64,000 bases of DNA from Cryptomeria japonica (Eukaryota; Streptophyta; Pinopsida; Cupressales; Cupressaceae): the NCBI RefSeq assembly GCF_030272615.1, contig NC_081412.1, forward strand, positions 672,895,823-672,959,822. The letters are read 5' to 3'. Under the pieces are notes generated by a model. The model was not told the origin of the DNA, did no database searches, and was given only the letters and a program-made list of their open reading frames with translations. Each line of letters begins with the position of its first letter. The stretch's first letter is position 1. Positions 33,445 to 44,792 of the stretch are shown piece by piece. The position numbers and the translations under genes are program-made.

Positions 33445-34256
33445 AATTTAAATTGGAAATTTAAAGTTAGATTTTAGAATATAATTTGGGGTTAAGTTTA
33501 TAATTGAAGTATTATGGAATTTTAGACTTTTTATAATAGGGGTTAATTTAATAATTGAATTATTATATGTCCCCATTCTTTAGAAATTAGTTTTTAATTA
33601 ATTCAAGGGGGTTAATATATAGAGGAATTACTATAGTTGGACAAACTATATGTTTAATCCAGCAATATATATATTTAATTAATCAATGGACTTACCCCCC
33701 CCCATATAATTGGACGTTAGGAAAATTAAAAAAAAAAGAGGAATTTGTAAATTTATGAACCTAAGCCCTTGAGACCGTTTTTTGGTCGGATTGTAAAGTA
33801 ATTGACAAAATCAAGGGATTTAGGGTAATTAGAATTGGCCCTAATATATTGTCGGTTTTAGGGGCAGATGACATTGTAGTAATTCGAAACCCTCATCGGG
33901 TGGATGTGTATAATAAATTTTATATAAGCATCAAATAATCATTGGCAATATCATTATATGACCTGGAATGATTTAATACATTAAGATAGCCAATTACCCC
34001 TTGATTTAATTAGGGACAACTTGTCTTAGGTAAATGAGCTAGCTAACTATTCTGCAATGCAAATTAATCTCCACCAATCAAGTCACTCGCTCGAGTTGGT
34101 TATTTGACTTAACCTTAGTAAGTACGTTTATTTACATCCTAGTTAAGACAAAACTTTAAATACAGTTGTTATGTATTAGGATTTATAGCGAGTTCATGAC
34201 GTCAAAAAAAAAAATTTGTTGTTCCGTTTTTTGTGCCCTAAAGTTTGGGCACGACA

Positions 34257-35120
34257 GAATCCTTCTTTTCATTCTTATAACAATGGAGAGGTTCTGCAAT
34301 TTGATGCTCTTGTGGTATACCACAAAAACAAATGGTAGAAATTTTTGCTCAAAACATCAACAATGATATTGGATATGAGCTAAGAAAATCTTGTTTGTCT
34401 ACCTTCAAAGAGGTCATTGAGAAAGGAATGGCAACAAAAAAGGTCCTTATTGAACAAGGTTTCATAAGGATATTCAAAGAGAACAAAGAGAAATCAAATG
34501 GGAAAGACAAACCCCATTTTTGGAAAAAGTAAGAATACAGTCAATGATGGGGTAGTAGATGCAAATATTGTAAAACCTAAGTTAACTTTCCTCAATGTAA
34601 GTTCTTCTAATATAAATGATCAAGTGAACAATCAAAGGCAATCAAAACCTCAAAGGAAATACACTCCATTGGGAGAACTAATTGAAACAACATTCAAGAA
34701 ATTCATTGCAAACAATCTCATAAAACTACCACATAATCCACCATATGAGCCAAAAGTGAAACCAAATTGGTGGAATGATGATGAATATTGTGAATATCAC
34801 AAGAGTACAGGGCATTAACTAGAAATTAGCATAGATTGAAGAACGTCATACAAGATCTCATTGAAAGAGGTGACATAAATGTTCATGGTCACACCTCCAA
34901 TTAAAAACATACGATGTTCAAAGATTCAATTCCTAAACATGATAAAGGAAATGTAAAACTACTGATAATCAAGCTAATTACACCAAGATTCCCTATGATT
35001 ATGATTCTACTATTAATCACATCTTAATGGATAATCATGTTTATAATATTATCATAAAGGACAAAACTCTCGAAGGTTCTACCCAAAGGAGTAAAGTTTT
35101 TTGAAAGGAATTGGACCATC
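34257..35120 (+). pseudogene. Tat-like gag, capsid C-terminal part and nucleocapsid
   Basis: It continues the gag of 29065-29507 after the insertion: QQWRG-like text with TAA at 34281, then MVEIFAQNINNDIGYELRKS (34332), EVIEKGMATKKVLIEQG and, after a shift near 34525, PQRKYTPLGELIETTFKKFI and LPHNPPYEPKVKPNWWNDDEYCEYHKSTGH (about 34800). The last is the CxxH....H start of the Tat-type zinc motif, whose final Cys is lost behind a TAA. The part to 35115 has many stops. The copia RC interrupts it at 35121. Confidence 0.72.
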
Positions 35121-36625
35121 TGTTGGCATTATAACAGACAATGGGAGATTGTTGGCATTTCAATAAGGATATTGAGAAGGTTGTTGATGATTATGGATAT
35201 AACTGATTAAGGATGATTTACTGTCTTAATATTATTATTTTGTCATTGATGTCAACATATTGATTTTCTAAATCAGTATGATGTTGCCATATCTTGAGAA
35301 GTATGATTTGATGAGTATAAAGGTGCTGGTAAAAGACACAGAAAGAATATGATAAATAAGGGGATGAATAAGTTATTCAATGGGAAACTATTATTGAGTT
35401 AGACAATGATGAGATCATGATGTTTAGATTGTTTTGATATCATACACATGTTATTTATTGTAAGGTTAATACTATACTATGTTACCAAGCAAAGAACCTA
35501 ATCAGTAAACCCTAAAGAACCTAGTCGGTAAACTCTAAGGTTATCGCTATCAGTTAATGAAGACAAAGTGTCTACCGAGTAAAGTTTAGTATTTACCGAC
35601 TTGTAATCGAGCTATAACAAAATGTATCAAATGGTTACATGTGTTATTTAATGAAGGGAGCTGATGAGCTGGAATTGATTAAATGATTGGTATGTCATGC
35701 ATAAAGTTTGTTAAAGAATCTATGGCAAAGGAAAATCAGCATGAAGATCTAGAGTGTAGATTGAACCGCATACCCTAGCACAAGTTCCAAGGCAGGGTAA
35801 AATGTTTTTTAGATCAAAGAATACATTGAACTTGGTCAAAGTTTGAAGATCTGATGGCTATGATTGATCATGGGAAATGTGATCAAGGAGATTAAGTGGT
35901 TGGCAATTGTTTATAAATAGGGAACTATTGTTAAACAATGTATGCGGGCAAGTGTATGCACAGGGATGCTACATAGTAATTACTGAGCATAGAAGCTTGA
36001 AGAACTATTTGTATAATAGAGTATAGAGCCCAACAGATGAACAATATTAGTTCTATGTCTAGATTGTATTGAGCAAATAAGAATCTGCTTTAGCATTTTT
36101 GATGTGAAGTTGTAGATAGATTCTTATTACTATTATTTTGTTAAGTGACAGAAAATATCTTAACCTCGTGGACTTAACAGTCTTATTTGTAAAACCCTCT
36201 AGCAAGGTGACATTCTATTTGAGTGTTTGAAATCCTTTAACAAGGTCACTTCTAACAAGGTGAAGATCCTAACAGATCTGAGGGAAATCCCTTAACCGGG
36301 TCACATCTAGCAATGTGTTTGTAATCTTTAACAAGGTTTTCTTTTTACCGAGCATACTTTAGAAGAGTATATTTCTTAGTGGGTCCAAAATCCCATAGTG
36401 GTTTTTCCCTATTTGGGTTTCTACGTTAAATCTAGTGTTATGAGGTTAATGATGTTTATATGTTTTTGAGTTTGGATGTTTAACAGTTTTGGTTATATCA
36501 CTGAAGTATATGTTACCGAGGTTGAATCTAATGTTTTTATGGAAGATTAAGTTTGTATGATTCACTCCCCCCTCTCATCTTATCAGCTTGGCATCTGTAC
36601 TTAACATTAAGTATTAGAACTATCA
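35121..36625 (+). repeat. 5' LTR of RC
   Basis: It starts TGTTGGCATTATAACAG and ends ...AGTATTAGAACTATCA. Compared with the 3' LTR it has 29 extra bases at its start (35121-35149) before the shared TGTTGGCATTTC, and a duplicated AACCTAGTCGGTAAAC-like piece near 35490-35530. It lacks a 15-base duplication present in the 3' LTR near 41975. Confidence 0.88.
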
Positions 36626-36627
36626 AT

Positions 36628-36639
36628 TGGTATCAGAGC
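36628..36639 (+). other. Primer-binding site of RC (initiator Met tRNA type)
   Basis: TGGTATCAGAGC lies two bases after the 5' LTR and is complementary to the 3' end of plant initiator methionine tRNA. Confidence 0.9.
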
Positions 36640-36689
36640 TTTGGACTCCAGAAGAAAAGTTTAAAGGTACTTGAGGCAAAGATCCAAAG

Positions 36690-39600
36690 ATGTATAAGAG
36701 GGATGCACCGAAGCTGAACAAGTCAAGTTTCTCTGCATGGCAAAAAAGGATGAAGCTGCACCTATCAAGAGTTGGAGAATATGTTGTATATTATCTGGAG
36801 AATGATTTCATTACACTGAGCACCTATCTATTGATAATGGAAGAGATAAAGGAAAAGAAAGAACATATCCAAGCAATGATTGAAATAACATCTGCATTGA
36901 CCGACTCAGAGTTTAATGATCTAGAAGGCTACAATGATGGGAAGGCAATGTGGGACAGGCTCATATTTGTATAGGGCAGTGATGAACATGTTCAAAGAGG
37001 AAAAGTGGACAGTCTAAGAGGGCAACTTGAATCTATGAGGATGAATGAAGGTGAGAACATAACTCAGTATAGTACAAGACTAAAGGAGATTGTCAATCAA
37101 ATCAAAGGAGCAGGTGGAACCATTGAAGAAAAGGATATAACAAGTAAGTTGTTAAGAACCCTTCTACCAGCTTATGCAATCAGAGTCTCTGCAATCAATT
37201 AATAAAGGTCTATACCCAATATGCTAGTTTCTTTAGATGCTACTATTGGTAAGCTACATGCATTTGAGTTAAGTATTTTTGATAACAGTGGGTCTTCAGT
37301 AAATAAAGTTGAATCTACATTTAGTTCTTTTCATCTTGATGAAACTAATAATTACAATGAAAGATAGTATAAGTACTCTGAAGGAGATCACAGTGGAGTA
37401 AGTGAAAGATTTCATAAGAACATGGAGGAAGTACACAAACTGTATGAAATCATAAAACAAGAAGATTTTGAAGCACTATTAGCCAGAAGGTTACCAAGAA
37501 GCAAAGGTAAGTATAAAGGAAAACTACCTTTGAAATGTTTCAATTGTGATAAGATAGGACACATGGCTTCTAACTATCCTGACAAAGATCTACTAGAAAG
37601 AGAGATTACTAAGATAATAGATAGAAAGACAATCATTACAGAGGACACCGAGACTTCAGAAGAAGAGATAGAAAGACATTCTTAATAGATGATGAGGAAT
37701 CCAATGATGATAAATAAGATGAAACTGATACAGAGGAAGTAGTTTATGTGGCTATCAATGATGGATCAGATGAAGAAATGTATGAAGAAAAAGCCCTAAT
37801 ATCTCATATAAATACTAATGATTCTTGGATCATAGATAGTAGATGCTCACATCACATGACTGGTGATAAACACAAGTTTATGTGGCTATCAATGATGGAT
37901 CAGATGAAGAAATGTATGAAGAAAAAGCCCTAATATCTCACATAAATACTAATGATTCTTGGATCATAGATAGTGGATGCTCACATCACATGACTGGTGA
38001 TAAACACAAGTTTGTTATGTTAGAAGATTATGATGGAGGCTATGCAAGATTCGGTAATGATGCACCATGTCTAGTAAAAGGTAAAGGATCTATAACACTT
38101 CTTGACAATGCAAGATACAATGATGTTTATTGGGTTGAAGGTTTGAAATACAATTTGTTGAGTGTAGCATAGCTAAACAATACAGGATACCAAATAGAAT
38201 TTAAGAAAGGAATTGCCAAAGTTCATGACAAGAATGGAAAGTTAGTTGCTACCAGGACACAAACAAAAGGTAACACATTTCACCTTGACTCAACTCAGAA
38301 TAAGTGTCTGTATGAAAAGATAGATGATACCTGGTTGTGACATTAAAGGTTTTGTCATGTAAATTTTGATAATCTGATCAAAATAAGTAAGAAGCACCGA
38401 GTAAGAGGTCTACCGAGTTTGGAAAAACCTGAGAATGCTATGTGTCGAGGATGCCAGATGGGTAAGATGACAAGATCAAGCTTTACAAGTAAGTCTTACA
38501 CTTCTAAGGGAATTTTAGATCTTGTGCACACCGATCTTTGTGGTCCTATGAAAGTTCAAAGTTATTATGGTGATAAATATTTCATATTATTTATGGATGA
38601 TTACTCAAGGATGATGTCAGTTATGTTTTTAAAAGAAAAATCAGAAGCTTTTCAAATGTTTAAATGGTACAAGGAAAGAGTTGAAAATGAAATAGGAAGA
38701 CAACTGAAATGTCCTAGATCAGATAGAGGAGGAGAGTTCACATCTAATGAGTTCAACTTATTCTGCAATGATCATAGTATTAAAAGACAAGTCTCTACAC
38801 CGAAAAATCCATGGCAAAATGGAATAGCTGAGAGAAGAAATAGATCTATTGTGGATTGTGCCAGAACCCTGATGATTGAAAAGAAAGTGCCACAAAAATT
38901 TTGGAGAGAAGAAATAAGCACAACAGTTTACACCCTGAACCGAGTACAACTGAAGAAAGCAACTATGAAGACACCATATGAAATCTGGTATGACAAGAAA
39001 CCTAATGTAAGTTATTTCAAAATCTTTGGAAGTAGATGCTATGTACACAAAGATGATAGAAATGGCAAGTTTGACCAGAAAAGTGAAGAAGGAACATTTC
39101 TTGGTTATTCTTGTAGAAGCAAAGCATTTAAATGTCTGATCAAATCATCTAACAAAATAGTAGAAAGTACAAATGTGAAAATTGATGAATTTGTAGAAAG
39201 AAATGATGAAGGAAATTCCAAGGAACTAGAAGACTATGATGAATTTGTCTATGTTCAACCGACAAGTCTTACCGACAAAACTGTTGAAGAAAATGAAGAG
39301 AATATCCAGTTACCGAGTGATGAAGAAGATCATACAGAGCCTACCAAGCCTGTATTAGCCAAATTCATCAGAAGACATCATGCGTCAAGTCAGATTATAG
39401 GAGATTAGGATGATCCAGTTATGACAAGGAGCAAACTGAGACAGAACACATGTCTAATATCTAAATTTGAGCTGAGAATAGTGAAAGAGGCATTTAACAG
39501 TGAAGATTGGATAAATGCTATGATAGAAGAGATTGATCAAATCAAGAAGAATAACACATGGACACTGGTCCCAAGATCGAAGGACAAAAATGTAATTGGT

Positions 39601-40975
39601 ACAAAGTGGAATTTTAGAAACAAGCTGAATGAAAAAGGAGAGGTCATTTGAAATAAAGCAAGACTAGTTTGCAAAGGTTATGCCCAGGAAGAAGGAATTG
39701 ATTATGGTGAAACTTTTGCACCTATGGCTAGAATAGAAGGAGTAGGAACATTGTTGGCATATGCTACTTACAAAAAATTCAAGGTATATCAAATGGATGT
39801 CAAATCTACATTTCTGAATGGTATATTAGAAGAAGAAGTTTTTATTGAACAACTTGAAGGATTTGTTGAAGACAAGAGTAAAAATCAGGTATGTAAATTA
39901 AACAAAGCCTTATATGGTTTGAAACAAGCATCTAGAGCATGGTATGAAAGATTGCACTCTTATTTGATGAAGATTGGTTTTATAAGGACAAGTGAGACCA
40001 ACAATATGTACATGAAGAATGATGAAAATAGAATACTGATCTCGGCCATATTTGTTGATGATATTATATTTTGTGGAAATGAAATGACCAAAGAATTTGA
40101 GATGTCATTAATTGGTGAGATAAAGTATTTTATAGGTTTACAGATACTACAAATGAAAAATCAGATTTTCATTACTAAATCCAAGTACATAAAGGAAATC
40201 TTGAAAAAATTTGGAATGGAGGATTCAAAACCAGTAAGTACTCCTATGACTACCAATTGTAAATTATCAAAGAATGATGAATCTGCATCTATCGATGAGA
40301 CACTTTACCAATCCATGATTGGAAAGCTACAATATGTTGTTCACAGTAGGTTAGATATACCACATGGAGTAGGTATAGTTGCAAGATTCTCTGCAGATCC
40401 CAAGGAAACACACATGACAACAATCAAAAGAATTTTTAGATACTTGAAAGGCACCGAGGATTATGTCTTAGTATATCAGAAAGGAAACGACTGATTTAAA
40501 AGTTTATACTAATGCTGATTGGGCAGGCAACATTGATGACAGAAAAAGCACGAGTGGAGGAGCTTTCTTTTTAGGAGAAAGACTAGTAAGTTGGCTTAGC
40601 AAGAAACAAGGATGTGTTTCACAGTCAACAACAGAAGCTGAATATGTTGCTGCAACAATAAATTGTACCAACATAGCATGGATCAAACAACTGTTGGATG
40701 GTATAAATGAGAAAGTTACTGAGCTAGTAACTATATTCTGTGACAATACTAGTGCCATTAACATTTCAAAGAATCCTGTTATGCACTCTAAGACGAAACA
40801 CATCTCTATCAAATATCATTATCATAGAGAAGAAGCTCAAGAGAAGAAAGTGATGTTGGAGTATGTTAGCACAAAGGAACAAATAGCAGATATCTTCACC
40901 AAGCCACTGCCGAGGGACACTTTTGAGTATCTCAGAAGTAAGTTAGGTGTCCTACCCCTATCTTCCATTCACTGA
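36690..40975 (+). pseudogene. Copia gag-pol polyprotein (gag, protease, integrase, RT, RNase H), inactivated
   Basis: The frame starts at ATG 36690. Gag spans to about 37600 and has the knuckle CFNCDKIGHMASNY, whose last Cys is Tyr. The protease DSGCSHHM (about 37970) is preceded by a duplicated copy reading DSRCSHHM. Integrase has the HHCC end CRGCQMGK (about 38440), DYSRMM (about 38597), RSDRGGEF (about 38715) and GIAERRN (about 38821). RT shows [28 protein letters not shown] and FVDDIIF (about 40050). RNase H shows NADWAG, DDRKSTSGGAFFL, CDNTSAINISKNP and DIFTKPLPRD. Stops include TAG 36973, TAA 37201, TAG 38170, TGA and TAA near 38340, TAG 39406 and TGA 39651; shifts lie near 37690, at the duplication and near 40494. 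It encodes capsid and enzymes for cytoplasmic reverse transcription and nuclear integration. Confidence 0.9.
37743..38010 (+). repeat. 134-base tandem duplication over the protease active site
   Basis: Two adjacent copies of 134 bases differ at only about two positions. Both begin at AGTTTATGTGGC, and the same AGTTT occurs after the second copy, so a short homology probably mediated the event. Since 134 is not a multiple of three, the first copy throws the frame off. Confidence 0.92.
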
Positions 40976-41359
40976 CCGAGTTCGGTGAAAGCATCAATTT
41001 GATGACTCTACAGAATATCTTTTAGGAGTTGATGCTGATTTACACACTTTAGGAGGTTTTCTAAAGGTGTACAGGAAACAATACAGGAAATAGTAATTGA
41101 AGACAAAATGCTCTGACCGAGACTAAGTTGATACATCACAACAGGAAATCACTTCATACAAGAAGAAATTATGTTTTAGTTCTTTACTTTTTGGAATTGT
41201 TGTCAAAGGGGTAGAAGACTAAAGAAAAGAAAGACTGAGAAAAGAGAAGTATAATATATGGGGGAGAAGACTGATGAGAGGGGGAGAGCATTTTAGCATT
41301 TCAGAATATCACATCAATTCAAATCAATTGGTTTTGCCATCAATGCCGAAGGGGGAGAT
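40976..41359 (+). other. RC 3' non-coding region and polypurine tracts
   Basis: No coding frame is seen. Purine blocks lie at about 41205 (AAAGGGGTAGAAG), 41261 (GGGGGAGAAGA), 41278 (GAGGGGGAGAG) and 41349 (AAGGGGGAGAT); the last abuts the 3' LTR. Confidence 0.7.
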
Positions 41360-42832
41360 TATTGGCATTTCAATAAGGATATTGAGAAGGTTGTTGATGA
41401 TTATGGATATAACTGATTAAGGATGATTTACTGTCTTAATATTATTATTTTTTCATTGATGTCAAGATATTGATTTTCTAAATCAGTATGATGTTGCGAT
41501 ATCTTGAGAAGTATGATTTGATGAGTATAAAGGTGTCGATAAAAGACACAGAAATAATATGATTAATAAGGGGATGAATAAGTTATTCAATGGGCAACTA
41601 TTACCGAGTTAGACAATGATGAGATCATGATGTTTAGATTATTTTGATATCATACATATGTTATTTATTGTAAGGTTAATACTATACTATGTTATCGAGC
41701 AAAGAACCTAGTCGGTAAACCGTAAGGTTATCGCTATCGGTTAATGAAGACAAAGTGTCTACCGAGTAAAGGTTAGTATTTACAGAGTTGTAACTGAGTT
41801 GTAATAGAATGCATCAAATGGTTACATGCATTATTTAATGAAGGGGACTGATGAGCTGGAACTAATTAAATGATTGGTATGCCATGCATAGAGTTTGTTA
41901 AAGAATCTATGGCAAAGGAAAATCGGCATGAAGATCTAGAGTGTAGATTGAACCGCATAACCTAGCACAAGTTCCAAGAAATGTATGCAAGTTCCAAGGT
42001 AGGGTAAAACATTTGTTAGATCGAAGAATACATTGAACCTGGTCAAAGTTTGAAGATCTAATGGCTATGATTGATCATGGGAAATGTGATCAAGGAGATT
42101 AAGCATTTGGCAATTGTTTATAAATAGGGAACTATTGATAAACAATGTATGCAGGCAAGTGTATGCACAAGGATGCTACATAGTAATTACCGAGCATGGA
42201 AGCTTGAAGAACTATTTGTATAATAAAGTATAGAGCCCAGCAGATGGACAAGATTAGTTCTATGTCTAGATTGTATTGAGCAAATAAGAATCTGCTTTAG
42301 CATTTTAGATGTGAAGTTGCAAATAGATTTTTATTACTGTTATTTTGTGAAGTGACAGAAAATCTCTTAACCTCGTGGACTTAACAGTCTTATTTGTAAA
42401 ACCCTCTAGCAAGGTGACATTCTGATTGAGTGTTTGAAATCCTTTAACAAGGTCACTTCTAACAAGGTGAAGATCCTAATAGATCTGAGGGAAATCCCTT
42501 AACCGGGTCACAACTAGTAATGTGTTTGTAATCTTTAACAGGATTTGCTTTTAACCGAGCATAGTCTAGAAGAGTATATTTCTTAGTGGGTCCGAAATCC
42601 CACTGTGGTTTTTCCCTATTTGGTTTTCCACATTAAATCTGGTGTTATGAGGTTTATGATGTTTATATGCTTTAGAGTTTGCATGTTTAACAATTTTGGT
42701 TATATCACTAAAGTATGTGTTACCGAGGTTGAATCTGATGTTTTTATGGAAGATTAAGTTTGTATGATTCACCCCCCCCTCTCATCTTATCAGCTTGGCA
42801 TCTGTACTTAACATTAAGTATCAGAACTATCA
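41360..42832 (+). repeat. 3' LTR of RC
   Basis: It starts TATTGGCATTTCAATAAGG after the polypurine tract and ends ...AGTATCAGAACTATCA, followed by the CCATC duplication. The shared length with the 5' LTR is nearly complete apart from the 29-base start. Confidence 0.88.
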
Positions 42833-44035
42833 CCATCTTCCTCATTTTCCAAAAAAGAAACATCTGGATGTAATGTCACAACCCATCGAGGAAAAGTCAC
42901 CTTGCAAGGCGTACCATCCAAGACCACAACATCATCATTCACCAAGAATAAGTATGAGCTTGTAGATCAGTTAGGGAAGATGCCCACCCTCATATCTATC
43001 CTTGAGATTATACGCATATCCCCTTCACACAAAGCTATTCTTGATAAAACTTTGAGAGAGACCTCTGTACCCACTGATCTTAACATGGACCAATTTCAAG
43101 CCATGGTGGGATACCTTTCTATTCGACATATCTTGACATTAACAGAATATGATGATGCATCTATAACCCAACCTCATAATGCACCTCTACATATTGAAGC
43201 CTTTATCCATAAAAACCAAACTCATGAGTCTTGATAGATGGACGAGAAGGTCTAAACATTGGTACATTGAACACTATTAAACAATTGGGATATTTTGAAA
43301 AGGCTATTAATCCTACACATGAAATCACCATAAAAAGCATATGATGACTAAGAATGCTCATCCAAGGGCACACTCACCTTACCTTTAAGAATACGACCGA
43401 TCATGAGGGATGTGGTTTTTCAAGTCCTTGATCTAGATCTCACATACAATACACTCTTGGCACACCCATGGATTCATGAAATGAGAGCTATTCCTTCTAT
43501 ATATCATTAATGTATCAAGTTCCCACACAATAGAGTTGAAGTGACCATTAATGGTGATTGGAATCCATTCATATATTGCAATAACCTACTGCCAAAATTG
43601 AAAACAATAATACCAATTAATAGAGAAGCAACTCCACCATCAACATATGTGGATCCTGAATCATTAAAACCTTCTACATCAAAACAAGAGGAGCTAAACG
43701 AAAAATTCAAGGTTAAAGACATGGGATGTGGTGAATATATCTTCCATGTTGATCAACTCCCACTATCTAAGACATCTAGTCGATAGGAACAACCTACAAA
43801 TAATTTGCAATATCATGGAATCGGGTATGAAGCGCCTAGTGTTGTGGCTACTAATTCTGAATGCAAAACTCCTCTAGTGGTGCAAGCAACCCTTGATATC
43901 AATAGTCCTAAGAGTGGTTCCAAAAAAGAATACGTTGAATATATCGCCAACCCTCTTGAGAACTCATATAGCCTTACTATTTCATCTGCTCATTCCATTT
44001 ACACTCCTCTCCTAGAGGTGGATCAACAAGAATAA
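42833..44035 (+). pseudogene. Tat-like gag end and aspartic protease
   Basis: The gag frame resumes after RC. TLQGVPSKT and a MDQFQAMVGYLS region (43090) lead to the protease. The active site reads VLIDGREGLNI (about 43230, in the +1 frame) where the usual Tat form is DGGAGLN. FLDLDL-like VLDLDLTYNTLLAHPW (43425) is the C-terminal protease half. The frame ends at TAG 43784 and is followed by 80 conserved codons up to TAA 44033. Frame changes lie near 43220 and 43335, with several TGA and TAG codons between. It was needed to cut the polyprotein; here it is dead. Confidence 0.75.
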
Positions 44036-44591
44036 CAAAAGCCCTTACTTATTGAGGATCAAAAATCAAGCTTTGAAAAGAAAAAAACTAAAAGTAAAAA
44101 AAAAAGATAAGTCCTTTAATCCAAATCTAAATCAAAAGCTATTGGACTCTACAAAAATCAAAGTGAAAGATAAAAACCCTACAAAGGAAAATGAACAAGA
44201 GTTGATCTCCCCTAATACCAAAATAACTGGGGGCAAAAGTTCTAAAATTTCAAGTCAAAAGATATACTTGTTGATCTTGAGTCTCCATCATGCTATCCTA
44301 CTTTCACTTCTTTTCGGATTTATAGGCCTTCATTCCTCATCCGCTTGTTCCACATATCCATCCCCTTTTAGTGATACATCACATTGATAGACCTTTAATG
44401 GAACTTCCTCAAAGGATTTTATTGTCAAGGATGCCCAAACTTTTGTAGGTGACACGCATATGGGCCTATGTAGTTCACACATTACTAACTCTACCTTAGT
44501 TCCTTTATCGAGGATGACAATCAAGGGAGAAACACATCATTCAATCAAGAAATGTTGAAGCTACAATCGTACGATAAAACCTCACACATTT

Positions 44592-44792
44592 GATGTAGGT
44601 GACTTATTTCTCAGAGAAAATCCTTAAAATCAGTAAGACAAATAGATGAAAGGAAAATTTGAGCCCAATTGGCTTGGTCCTTAGGTCATTACATTAGTCT
44701 ATGGATCAAATTCATATAAGTTGTCAACACTAGATGGATAACCTTTGGAGGATCCTATCAATAGCATGCACCTTCACAAGTTTTACACATAG
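44592..44792 (+). pseudogene. Gypsy integrase C-terminal fragment
   Basis: The frame GDLFLREN, then KGKFEPNWLGP, ITLVYGSNSYKLSTLDG and PLEDPINSMHLHKFY is the typical end of a Ty3/gypsy integrase, which ends here at TAG 44790. Five earlier stops (three TAA, two TAG) lie mostly where Gln is expected. RT, RNase H and the integrase core between the protease and this piece are missing, so a large internal deletion or a non-autonomous design is implied. Confidence 0.75.

Larger units (their letters stand above)
29508..34256. mobile_element. Large solo-LTR-like insertion (4.75 kb) with TG...CA ends
   Basis: It begins TGTGAGGCCCTACCCC and ends TTGGGCACGACA, flanked on both sides by GAATC (29503-29507 and 34257-34261), exactly inside a gag codon series. 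No gag or pol coding is visible in it; short frames at 30918-31343, 31195-31521 and elsewhere have no recognisable domain. The simplest reading is a solo LTR of a long-LTR gypsy element; a non-autonomous element is the alternative. It holds several AT microsatellites, a poly(A) run (30759-30775), a seven-unit GC hairpin array, and two CCCTAACC hairpins beside a TATAAAA. Confidence 0.7.
35121..42832 (+). mobile_element. Complete Ty1/copia retrotransposon RC
   Basis: It has two LTRs, a primer-binding site, gag-pol and a polypurine tract, and is flanked by CCATC on both sides (35116-35120 and 42833-42837), with TG at the start and CA at the end. It lies in the gag gene of TAT-II. It is the same family as LC (3343-7970, minus). 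All protein domains are present but inactivated by stops and frameshifts. The LTRs are highly similar with scattered substitutions and small indels, so insertion was not recent. Confidence 0.92.
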
